From Pseudomonadota bacterium (GTDB taxonomy: Bacteria; Pseudomonadota; Gammaproteobacteria; Burkholderiales; Burkholderiaceae_C), in the NCBI GenBank assembly GCA_963205335.1, contig CAUJIM010000109.1:1-49691 (forward strand): DNA of 49,691 nucleotides, in the 5' to 3' direction. The notes beneath the pieces were generated by a model. It saw nothing but the letters and a program-made list of their open reading frames with translations, searched no databases and was not told the origin of the DNA. Shown here piece by piece: positions 1 to 7,328 of this stretch (position 1 is its first letter; every line of letters begins with the position of its first letter). Both the position numbers and the translations under genes were made by a program.

Positions 1-2
1 TC

Positions 3-314
3 AGCAACTACCCGGCCGAGGGTACGTTCTCGGCATCCAAGGCCGCCGCGCTGTCGCTGGCGCAGTGCCTGCGCGCCGAGATGCGCGGCGCGGGCATTCG
101 CGGGGTCAACGTCTTTCCGGGCCCCATCGACGACGAATGGAACCAGAACCTGCCGCCGCCCAAGCTGGCGCCGCAGGCCGTGGCCAGCGCCATCGTCAAG
201 GCGCTGCAGGGCGGCGTGGAAGACGTCTATCCGGGCGACATCGCGCAGGACTGGCTGGCGCGCTGGCGCGACAACCCCAAGGTGCTCGAACGTGAACTCG
301 CCGCGGGAGGATGA
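3..314 (+). CDS. SDR family oxidoreductase, 3' end only
   Basis: This is the C-terminal ~103 residues of a short-chain dehydrogenase/reductase whose start lies before the window. The reading frame is open from base 3 to the stop at 312-314. It begins at the active-site segment (NYPAEGTFSASKAA), followed by helix alpha-F and the PG motif after beta-6 (VFPGPIDDEW). Classical SDRs have Y-x3-K here. The lysine (39-41) is present, but the tyrosine position is phenylalanine (27-29), so ordinary SDR chemistry is doubtful unless another residue substitutes. It lies upstream of a cyclase and a second SDR on the same strand, which suggests the same catabolic block. The substrate cannot be inferred. Confidence 0.8.
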   Translation, partial: SNYPAEGTFSASKAAALSLAQCLRAEMRGAGIRGVNVFPGPIDDEWNQNLPPPKLAPQAVASAIVKALQGGVEDVYPGDIAQDWLARWRDNPKVLERELAAGG

Positions 315-495
315 AACATGAATCACCCCCAAGCTGCGCGGACTGCGTTCCGCTCCGCTTCCCCCCTTCAGGGGGCATCGCCAGTGGCCGGGGAAACCCC
401 GGCCACGGCGATCGCTGGCGTGGCCTGCTTCGCGGCCGCTCGGCTCTTTGGATTCGATGCGCTGCCGATGACATGCGACATCACGAGCAATTGAA
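315..495. repeat. structured intergenic repeat-like element
   Basis: This 181-bp stretch between two genes has no convincing coding content. It holds a CCCCC-ttca-GGGGG hairpin (about 364-377) and a long hairpin at 377-412. The latter has a perfect 10-bp arm pair (384-393 with 397-406, AAA loop), extended by ATCGCC (377-382) pairing with GGCGAT (407-412) around one bulged A. There is no T-tract, so it is not a standard terminator. The opening CACCCCCAAGCTGCGC resembles dispersed intergenic repeats I recall from Comamonadaceae genomes. Only one copy is visible here, so the repeat status is inference. Confidence 0.4.
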
Positions 496-1314
496 ATGAC
501 GGATTCATTCAACCATCCCCTCGGCCAGCTGTCTGCTGCCTTGCAAGGCGGCGGCGTGCGCATCGTCGACCTCTCGCACACCCTCAGCACCGACTTCCCC
601 ACCCTGGGCCTGCCGCCCGAGCTGGGCCAATGCCAGCCGTTTCGCATCGAGCAGGTCTCGGCCTACGACGAGCGCGGGAGCAGCTGGTACTGGAACAACA
701 TCTCGTGCAGCGAGCACACCGGCACGCACTTCGACGCGCCGATCCACTGGATCACCGGGCGCGATCGCGCCAACAACGCGGTGGACGCCGTGCCGCCCGC
801 GCACTTCGTCGCCCCGGCCTGCGTGATCGACTGCAGCGCGCAGGCGGCGCAAGACGCTGACTACCTGATGACCGTGGCCGACATCGAGGCCTTCGAAGCA
901 AAACACGGGCGCATCCCCGCCGGCCACTGGGTCTTCATGCGCACCGACTGGTCGCACCACTGGAGCCTGCGCCGCGATGCACGCGCCTACCAGAACTACG
1001 ACGCCACCGGCCAGCACACGCCGGGGCCGAGCGCCGAGGCGGTGCGCTTCCTGGTCGAGCAGCGCGACGTACTGGGCTTTGGCTCCGAGACCATCGGCAC
1101 CGACGCCGGCCAGGCCGCGCACCTCTTGCCGCCCTACCCTTGCCACACGCTGATGCACGGCGCGGGCAAGTACGGATTGCAATGCCTGGCCCATCTGGAA
1201 CAGTTGCCGCCCACGGGCGCGCTGATCGTCGCGGCACCCTTGAAGATCGAACATGGCAGCGGCAGCCCCTTGCGCGTGATTGCGCTGATTGCCAGTGAAG
1301 GAAGCCCCGCATGA
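496..1314 (+). CDS. cyclase family protein (KynB / isatin hydrolase-like metal hydrolase)
   Basis: A 272-residue member of the cyclase superfamily (Pfam Cyclase, PF04199). These Mn- or Zn-dependent hydrolases open amide or lactam bonds, as kynurenine formamidase and isatin hydrolase do. The signature H-x-G-T-H-x-D-x-P-x-H is present at residues 74-84 (His74, His78, Asp80 and His84 as likely metal ligands). The length fits the family. Its stop overlaps the next SDR start in an ATGA (1311-1314), so the two are translationally coupled. With the StyA/StyB-type monooxygenase a few genes downstream, hydrolysis of an oxidised heteroaromatic ring is plausible. The substrate is inference; the family call is firm. 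Confidence 0.85.
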   Translation: MTDSFNHPLGQLSAALQGGGVRIVDLSHTLSTDFPTLGLPPELGQCQPFRIEQVSAYDERGSSWYWNNISCSEHTGTHFDAPIHWITGRDRANNAVDAVPPAHFVAPACVIDCSAQAAQDADYLMTVADIEAFEAKHGRIPAGHWVFMRTDWSHHWSLRRDARAYQNYDATGQHTPGPSAEAVRFLVEQRDVLGFGSETIGTDAGQAAHLLPPYPCHTLMHGAGKYGLQCLAHLEQLPPTGALIVAAPLKIEHGSGSPLRVIALIASEGSPA

Positions 1315-2042
1315 GCGAACCCCGCTACACCGCCCTCGTCACCGGCGGCTCCGCCGGCATCGGCGCCGACATCTGCCAGCGCATGCTGGCCGATGGCTGG
1401 CACGTCGTCAGCCTGGCGCGGCGCGTGCCCGACTGGAGCCACCCACGGCTGACCGCCATCAACGTCGATCTGCTCGACGCGGCGGCGACCGCGCAGGCGG
1501 CGCAGGACGTGGCCGCGCGATTTGCAGTCAGTCACTTCATCCACAACGCCGGCGTGATCTGGCCGCATCTGCTGCAGGATGCCACGGTGGACGAACTGCA
1601 GGGCCTCACCCAAATCCACCTGGGCAGCGCGCTCACGCTGATGCAGGCGGTGCTGCCGGGCATGGAACAGGCCGGCTTCGGCCGCGTGGTGCTGATGTCC
1701 TCGCGCGGCGCTCTGGGCCTGGCCACGCGCACCAACTACTCGGCCACCAAGGCCGGCATGATCGGCATGGCGCGCACCTGGGCGCTGGAACTCGCGCCCA
1801 AGGGCATCACCGTCAACGTGGTGGCGCCCGGACCGATCCAGACGCCGATGTTCTACGACGTCGTGCCCAGCGGCAGCGAGCGCGAGCAGAAACTGGCCGC
1901 CAACATCCCCGTGGGCCGCATCGGCCGGCCCGACGACGTGACCCGCGCGGTGATGTTCTTCGCCGACCCCGCCAACGGCTTCGTCACCGGCCAGACGCTG
2001 TACGTCTGCGGCGGCGCCAGCGTCGGTACCCTGACCATTTGA
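1311..2042 (+). CDS. SDR family oxidoreductase
   Basis: A 243-residue classical short-chain dehydrogenase. The Rossmann motif TGGSAGIG lies at residues 11-18, an NAG motif is in 'HNAGVIW', and the catalytic Tyr143-x3-Lys147 is in 'YSATK'. The PG motif (VVAPGPIQTP) and a C-terminal 'TGQTLYVCGGAS' strand are typical. It overlaps the cyclase by four bases. Together they look like an oxidation plus ring-opening pair in a catabolic operon. NAD versus NADP preference and the substrate cannot be read reliably. Confidence 0.88.
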   Translation: MSEPRYTALVTGGSAGIGADICQRMLADGWHVVSLARRVPDWSHPRLTAINVDLLDAAATAQAAQDVAARFAVSHFIHNAGVIWPHLLQDATVDELQGLTQIHLGSALTLMQAVLPGMEQAGFGRVVLMSSRGALGLATRTNYSATKAGMIGMARTWALELAPKGITVNVVAPGPIQTPMFYDVVPSGSEREQKLAANIPVGRIGRPDDVTRAVMFFADPANGFVTGQTLYVCGGASVGTLTI

Positions 2043-2081
2043 CAGTCACCCACCCCCAAACCACCCAAGGAGACACGCACC

Positions 2082-3236
2082 ATGCGACTGACACACGTTT
2101 TCAAGAGAGCCGCCGTCCTGGCCGCCATCGGTCTGGGCTGCGCCTCGACCATGGCGCAAGTCAAGGTCGGGGTGATCTACTCCGCCACGGGCGCCACATC
2201 GTTCGTGGGCATCCCGCAGCGCAACACGGTCGCACTGCTGCCCGAGAAGATCGGCGATCTCACGGTCCAGTACATCGGCCTGGACGACGCGAGCGACCCG
2301 ACCCAGACGGTCACCAACGTACGCAAGCTGATCGACGAGCAGCACATCGACGCACTGATCGGACCGAGCGGCTCGCCCAACGCCATGGGCGTGATCCAGT
2401 TCGTAGCCGAGGCCGGCATCCCGATGCTCGCTCCCGTGGGCACCGCCGCCGTGGTGCAGCCCATGGACGACAAGAAGAAATGGGTCTTCAAGACCACGCA
2501 GAACGACGAAATCATCGCTGCCGCGCTGTTCGACCACATGACCAAGACGGGCGTCAAGACGATCGGCTTCATCGGCCTGTCCGACCCGTACGGTGAAAAC
2601 TGGTACCGCGTCTCGAGCGCGCTGGCCGAGAAGCACGGCATCAAGATCATCGCCAACGAGCGCTTCGCCCGCACCGACAACTCCGCGACCGGCCAGGCGC
2701 TGAAGATCGTCGCCGCCAAGCCGGACGCGGTACTCATCGCTGCCGCGGGCGGCCCCACCGTCCTGCCGCACATCGCCCTCAAGGACCGGGGCTACAAGGG
2801 CCCGATCTACCAGACCCACGGCGCGGCGCTGCCGGCCTTCCTCAAGCTCGGCGGAGCCAAGGTCGAAGGCACCATCATGGCGGCGAGCCTGATGCTCGTG
2901 ATGCCGGAGATCGCCGACAGCAACCCGTCCAAGAAGATCGCCGTCCATTACGTGGACGAGTACAAGAAACGCTACGGCGAGCCGCCCGCCACATTCGGCG
3001 CCAACGTGTACGACGCGGGCATGCTGCTGCAGAACGCGATTCCGCAGGCAGTGAAGAAGGGACAGCCGGGCACCAAGGAGTTTCGCGCCGCGCTGCGCGA
3101 CGCGCTGGAGCAAACCAAGGAGCTCGTCGCCACCCAGGGCGTCTACAACATCACGCCCGAGGACCACAGCGGCTTCGACCAGCGTGGCCGCGAACTGATC
3201 ACCGTCAAGGACGGCCAGTTCAGGCTGCTCAAGTAA
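2082..3236 (+). CDS. LivK-type ABC transporter substrate-binding protein
   Basis: A 384-residue periplasmic binding protein of the branched-chain amino acid type (type I fold, Peripla_BP_6). A cleavable signal peptide ends near 'CASTMAQ' (about residue 26) and the mature protein begins VKVGVIYSATG. An AGGAG-like site precedes the ATG. In several Burkholderiales catabolic clusters this family binds aromatic acids rather than leucine. No permease or ATPase gene is nearby, so it must borrow a transporter encoded elsewhere or act as a scavenging receptor. It resembles the receptor at 17528-18679, especially at the C-terminus (both contain EFRAALRDALEQ). The ligand is unknown. Confidence 0.88.
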   Translation: MRLTHVFKRAAVLAAIGLGCASTMAQVKVGVIYSATGATSFVGIPQRNTVALLPEKIGDLTVQYIGLDDASDPTQTVTNVRKLIDEQHIDALIGPSGSPNAMGVIQFVAEAGIPMLAPVGTAAVVQPMDDKKKWVFKTTQNDEIIAAALFDHMTKTGVKTIGFIGLSDPYGENWYRVSSALAEKHGIKIIANERFARTDNSATGQALKIVAAKPDAVLIAAAGGPTVLPHIALKDRGYKGPIYQTHGAALPAFLKLGGAKVEGTIMAASLMLVMPEIADSNPSKKIAVHYVDEYKKRYGEPPATFGANVYDAGMLLQNAIPQAVKKGQPGTKEFRAALRDALEQTKELVATQGVYNITPEDHSGFDQRGRELITVKDGQFRLLK

Positions 3237-3330
3237 ACGCCTCGGCCGGGCTGCCGGAGTGCGCCGGCTGCCCGCGCCAAGCCGCGCGGGGCGGCGCACC
3301 GCGAATCCGGGCTTGCCATGATTGTCAAGC

Positions 3331-3347
3331 GTGCGCAAATGGCGCAC
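3331..3347. promoter_or_regulatory. inverted repeat, possible operator upstream of the AraC gene
   Basis: GTGCGC-AAATG-GCGCAC is a perfect 6-bp inverted repeat with a 5-bp spacer, lying 84 bp before the AraC-type gene in the 194-bp gap after the binding-protein gene. It could be an operator or a weak transcript hairpin. No T-tract follows. The role is inference. Confidence 0.25.
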
Positions 3348-3430
3348 AGTACGATGCATGTTTACGCGCCTGTGGCTGCCCCTGCGGCGAAGGCGCGGTC
3401 GTTCCGTGAACATGGACCACGAGGTCTGCA

Positions 3431-4435
3431 ATGCTCGCACCGCTTGGCGTCGGTCCGCACCGGCTCCTCGAAGATCATCCGGTATTCATCAGCCGCGACA
3501 TCGATGAAGCGCGCCAGCTGGTAGGGCGGCTTTTTTGCGCGCACGGACTGGAGCAGACCCGGTCCGCCGAGCAGCTGGACTGCCACATGCACCAAGTCGG
3601 CCTGGGCGCGCTCTCGCTCAACTACCTGTGCTACGGTGCCGAGGTCGAAATCACGCCGGGGTGCCTGCGCGACTTCTACCTGATCCAGATCCCCATCGCG
3701 GGCGAGGCGGTCATCCGCTACGGCAGCCAGGAGACGCGCTCCAACCCGTCCAAGGCCGTCGTGCTCTCGCCGCACCAGCCCGTGGCCATGCGCTGGCACG
3801 GCGACTGCGCGCAGGTGATGCTGTACATCCCGCGCACCCTGCTGGAGCAGCGCATGGCGGAGACCCTGGGCGGCACCTGCGGCCCGCTGGACTTCCAGCT
3901 GGGCCTGGCGCAGAACGAGGGGCCGACGGCCGGCTGGTGCCACACGGTGGTCGACCTGGCGCGCAACATCGACCACCACGGCACCTCCTGGCTGCGCCAC
4001 GGGGCGGCCGCCGCCTCGTTGCAGGATTTCCTGCTGCACGGGCTCATCAGCCAGCAGCCGCACAACCAGGGCGAGCGCCTGCGCGCCGCGCTGGCGCCCG
4101 CGCTGCCGCGCCACGTGCAGCGTGCCCAGGAGTTCATCCGCGCCCATGCCGAGCAGGCGCTGACCGTCGCCGACATCGCACGCGCGGCCTGCGTCAGCGT
4201 GCGGGCGCTCGAGGAAGGCTTTCGCCGCCACCTGGACACCACGCCGAACGCCTGGCTGCGCGAAGTGCGGCTGGTGCAGGTGCGCGAGCACCTGCGCACC
4301 GCCGCCGATGGCGGCGCCGCTGTCTCCCTGCACGACATCGCGCACCGCTACGGCTTCTTCCACCTCGGCCGCTTCGCCGCCTACTACAAGGCACGCTTCG
4401 GCGAGGCGCCATCGGCCACGCTGCGCGGCCGCTGA
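3431..4435 (+). CDS. AraC family transcriptional regulator
   Basis: A 334-residue regulator. The N-terminal ~200 residues form a sensing domain of the AraC_binding_2 type (as in NahR/AlkS-independent catabolic activators). The C-terminal ~100 residues carry two helix-turn-helix units: 'TVADIARAACVSVRALEEGF' and the second around 'SLHDIAHRYGFFHLGRFAAYY'. The ATG at 3431 is chosen because an in-frame GAGGT-like site sits just upstream and the domain is complete from there. It lies directly upstream of the SDR/monooxygenase genes (4595-8909), which it probably activates. Indole-degradation clusters often have such a regulator, but the effector is not deducible from sequence. Confidence 0.88.
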   Translation: MLAPLGVGPHRLLEDHPVFISRDIDEARQLVGRLFCAHGLEQTRSAEQLDCHMHQVGLGALSLNYLCYGAEVEITPGCLRDFYLIQIPIAGEAVIRYGSQETRSNPSKAVVLSPHQPVAMRWHGDCAQVMLYIPRTLLEQRMAETLGGTCGPLDFQLGLAQNEGPTAGWCHTVVDLARNIDHHGTSWLRHGAAAASLQDFLLHGLISQQPHNQGERLRAALAPALPRHVQRAQEFIRAHAEQALTVADIARAACVSVRALEEGFRRHLDTTPNAWLREVRLVQVREHLRTAADGGAAVSLHDIAHRYGFFHLGRFAAYYKARFGEAPSATLRGR

Positions 4436-4594
4436 GTACCGGGCCCTGCGTCCGTGGTTTTCTTGCTGCAACGCAGCATGACACCGCGCAATCCGGACAA
4501 TATCTCAGCGCATCCCGGATAGTTCATCCCTAAAGCATCTCGCACACTACGTCTCCACGGTTCGTCTGTCGCGAACTTGACACAAAGGAGACCC

Positions 4595-5377
4595 ATGAGC
4601 ATGCAAGACAAAGTGGCCATCGTCACCGGCGGTGCCACCATGATTGGCGAAGGCGTGGTTGCCGCCCTGGTGGCCGAAGGCTGCAAGGTCGTGATCGCCG
4701 ACATCGACACCACCAAGGGCCCGCAGGTTGAGGCACGCCATGCGGGCAGCTGCTTCATCCGCACCGACGTGTCGGACGACGCCTCCATCGCCGCCTGCAT
4801 CAAGGACACGGTGGCCGCATTCGGCAGCATCGACTATCTGGTCAATTGCGCAGCCTCGTACGTGGACAACGGCGCCGCCTCCACGCGTGCCGAGTGGAAC
4901 ACGACGCTGAACGTCAACCTGATCGGCGCGGCCATGATGCTGCAGGCGGTCACGCCCGAGATGCAGAAGCGCGGCGGTGGCGCAGTGGTCAATTTCGCTT
5001 CGATCTCGGCGTTTGCCGCGCAGACCGGGCGCTGGCTCTACCCCATCAGCAAGGCCGCCATCGTGCAGTTCACGCGCAATGCCGCGCTGGATCTGGCGCC
5101 GCAGAAGATTCGCGTCAACGCCGTCTCGCCCGGCTGGACCTGGTCGTCGGTGATCGAGGGCATGGCCGGCGGCGACAAGGCCAAGGCCGATGGCGTGGCG
5201 GCGGACTTTCACATGCTGGGGCGCCTGGGCATGCCCGCGGAGGTGGCCAGCGTGGTCACCTTCCTGCTCTCGGACAAGGCCAGCTTCGTCACCGGGGCCA
5301 CCTATGCCGTCGATGGCGGCTACCAGGCGCTGGGGCCCGAGGCACGCAGCGCCGCCATCGGCCGCCTGATGAGCTGA
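4595..5377 (+). CDS. SDR family oxidoreductase
   Basis: A 260-residue short-chain dehydrogenase: Rossmann motif TGGATMIG (residues 11-18), NCA at the NAG position ('LVNCAASY'), and catalytic Tyr149-x3-Lys153 in 'YPISK'. The start at 4595 is preferred over an upstream in-frame TTG (4577) because AAAGGAG (4584-4590) lies only four bases before the ATG. It is the first gene of the SDR - flavin monooxygenase - flavin reductase - FAD oxidoreductase run. In indole-oxidation clusters an SDR processes the dihydrodiol formed after monooxygenation, and the context allows that role here. The substrate is inference. Confidence 0.87.
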   Translation: MSMQDKVAIVTGGATMIGEGVVAALVAEGCKVVIADIDTTKGPQVEARHAGSCFIRTDVSDDASIAACIKDTVAAFGSIDYLVNCAASYVDNGAASTRAEWNTTLNVNLIGAAMMLQAVTPEMQKRGGGAVVNFASISAFAAQTGRWLYPISKAAIVQFTRNAALDLAPQKIRVNAVSPGWTWSSVIEGMAGGDKAKADGVAADFHMLGRLGMPAEVASVVTFLLSDKASFVTGATYAVDGGYQALGPEARSAAIGRLMS

Positions 5378-5449
5378 TTTTCATAGTACCTACCGCATGC
5401 GTGGTGGGCATTTCAGCCACTTTTCATCTTATTTTTGGAGACATCCCAC

Positions 5450-6736
5450 ATGACCACACAAACACCTCGCAAGATTGCCATCATCGGCGGCGGCCAGGCC
5501 GGCCTGCTGCTGGGCGCCGGCCTGCTCGACCAGGGCCACCAGGTCACGATCTACACCAACCGCGACCAGGCCAGTTTCTGGAACGGCAAGGTCATGTCCT
5601 CGCAGTTCATCTTCGACATGAAGCTGCAGGTCGAGCGCGACTGGAACATGAACCAGTGGGAAAAGGACTGCCCCAACACCGACGGCATCTCCTTCGTGAT
5701 TCCCAATCCCGATGGCTCGGGCACCAAGGCCATCCACTGGTATGCCGCGCTGAACAAGCCCGGCCAGGCGGTGGACCAGCGCCTGAAATACCCGGGCTGG
5801 ATGGATGAATTCGTGCGCCGCGGCGGCAAGCTCTCTATCGTCGATGTCGGCATTGCCGAGATGGAAGAGCTCGCCGGCACGCATGATCTGGTGCTGCTGG
5901 CCGGCGGCAAGGGGGAAGTGGTCAAGATGCTGAGCGTCAACGAGGAGCGCTCGCCGGTGAAGCAGCCGATGCGTAGCCTAGCCCTGACCTACCTCACCGG
6001 CATGAAGCGCCACGACTACATCGAGTGCGTCAACTTCAACCTGATCCCCGGTGTCGGCGAATACTTCGTCTTCCCGTCGCTGACCGTCGATGGCCCTTAT
6101 GGCTCGGGCAAGACCAAGACCTGCGACATCATGGTGATGGAAGGCGTCATCGGCGGCCCGATGGACCGCTGGCACGAGTGCAAGGACGCGGCCGACCACC
6201 TTCAGATGAGCATCGACATCATGAAGCAGTTCCTGCCCTGGGAATACGAGCGCATGAAGGATTGCCAGCTGACCGACGACAACGGCATCCTGGCCGGGCG
6301 CTTCCGCCCCTGCGTGCGCAACCCGGTGCTGACGCTGCCGTCGGGGCGCAAGGTGATGGGCCTGGGCGATGCGGTGATCGTCAACGACCCGATCACCGGC
6401 CAGGGCTCGAACAACGCCACCATGGGCGCCAAGCACTACTTTGATGCGATCATGGCGCGCGGCAACCAGCCGTTTGACGAGGCCTGGATGGTGAGTACCT
6501 TTGACAACCTGTACAACGGCTACGCCGAGAAGGTGGTGCGCTGGACCAACAGCCTGCTGTTCCCGCCGCCCGAGCACATCGTCAACATGATGGGCGCCGC
6601 CCAGGGCATCCCCGCCCTGGCCTCGCGCCTGGCCAACGGCTTCAACGACCCGCGCGACTACGCCGAATACTGGTTCGACCCCGCCGCCAACCAGCGCGCC
6701 ATCGAAGCAGCGGCGCAGAAGGGAACCGCGGCGTGA
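5450..6736 (+). CDS. styrene/indole monooxygenase-family FAD oxygenase (StyA-like)
   Basis: A 428-residue single-component oxygenase of the external two-component flavin monooxygenase group (styrene/indole monooxygenase, StyA). These epoxidise styrene or indole using FADH2 supplied by a separate reductase. Visible features are the N-terminal dinucleotide fold GGGQAG (residues 13-18) and a late 'GLGDAVIVNDPITGQG' GD motif that contacts FAD. The ATG at 5450 follows TTTGGAG by nine bases; an upstream TTG is less likely. It overlaps the reductase gene by four bases (GTGA), as expected for a styAB-type pair. No styC/styD isomerase or aldehyde dehydrogenase is nearby, so styrene is an unlikely substrate and an indole-like one is more plausible. 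Confidence 0.88.
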   Translation: MTTQTPRKIAIIGGGQAGLLLGAGLLDQGHQVTIYTNRDQASFWNGKVMSSQFIFDMKLQVERDWNMNQWEKDCPNTDGISFVIPNPDGSGTKAIHWYAALNKPGQAVDQRLKYPGWMDEFVRRGGKLSIVDVGIAEMEELAGTHDLVLLAGGKGEVVKMLSVNEERSPVKQPMRSLALTYLTGMKRHDYIECVNFNLIPGVGEYFVFPSLTVDGPYGSGKTKTCDIMVMEGVIGGPMDRWHECKDAADHLQMSIDIMKQFLPWEYERMKDCQLTDDNGILAGRFRPCVRNPVLTLPSGRKVMGLGDAVIVNDPITGQGSNNATMGAKHYFDAIMARGNQPFDEAWMVSTFDNLYNGYAEKVVRWTNSLLFPPPEHIVNMMGAAQGIPALASRLANGFNDPRDYAEYWFDPAANQRAIEAAAQKGTAA

Positions 6737-7251
6737 TCGACGCGCGCGAGCTGCGCAACGCGCTCGGGCACTTCGCCACCGGGGTCACTGTGGTCACCAC
6801 GGTGGGCCCGGGGGGCGAACACATCGGCGTCACGGTCAACAGCTTTGCAGCGCTCTCCCTCGATCCGCCCCTCGTGCTCTGGAGCCTGGCCAAAAAATCC
6901 TGGAGCCTGCCCGCGTTCCAGGCCACCCGCCATTTCTGCATCCACGTGCTGGCGCACGACCAGCAGGCCTTGTCCGACCGCTTTGCCAAGGCGGGCGAGG
7001 ACAAGTTCGCGGGCATGGACATCGGTGCAGGCCTGGGAGGCGTGCCCTTGCTGCCCGGCTGCATGGCGGTCTTCCAGTGTTCCGTGGAGTATCGTTACGA
7101 GGGTGGCGATCACATCATCCTGATCGGCCGCGTCGAGCACCTGACGACGCGCAGCACCGCCCCGCTGCTCTTCTATCGGGGACGCTATGCGGTTCCCGAA
7201 TACGAGCAGGCCGCGGACCACAAACGCGTGAAACTCACTCTGGATACTTGA
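6733..7251 (+). CDS. flavin reductase (StyB-like)
   Basis: A 172-residue flavin reductase-like protein (Flavin_Reduct domain) that would use NAD(P)H to make reduced flavin for the preceding oxygenase. The hallmark 'LGHFATGVTVVTT' is at the N-terminus, followed by 'GVTVNSFAALSLDPPLVLWSL'. The late 'DHIILIGRVEHL' segment is also typical. It starts at GTG 6733 inside the stop region of the oxygenase gene. The four-base overlap implies translational coupling and matched amounts of the two proteins. The stop overlaps the first arm of an inverted repeat (7251-7262). Confidence 0.9.
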   Translation: MIDARELRNALGHFATGVTVVTTVGPGGEHIGVTVNSFAALSLDPPLVLWSLAKKSWSLPAFQATRHFCIHVLAHDQQALSDRFAKAGEDKFAGMDIGAGLGGVPLLPGCMAVFQCSVEYRYEGGDHIILIGRVEHLTTRSTAPLLFYRGRYAVPEYEQAADHKRVKLTLDT

Positions 7252-7319
7252 GAAGGTGTGAACAAATCCGTCATGCCCGCTCATCCCGCGAAAACACGCC
7301 GAATTCATTCACACCTTCT
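7251..7319. promoter_or_regulatory. 12-bp inverted repeat between the reductase and oxidoreductase genes
   Basis: AGAAGGTGTGAA (7251-7262) has its exact reverse complement at 7308-7319, separated by 45 bp. The second arm ends ten bases before the ATG at 7329, and that start has no clear ribosome-binding site of its own. In RNA the first arm (AGAAGG) resembles a ribosome-binding site, and pairing would place a long stem directly before the start. It could instead be an operator or processing site. The palindrome is seen; the function is inferred. Confidence 0.4.
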
Positions 7320-7328
7320 GACAACACC

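Noticed and set aside
4595-7251. A styrene degradation operon
   Set aside because: The isomerase (styC) and aldehyde dehydrogenase (styD) genes are absent, so only the oxygenase/reductase type is supported.
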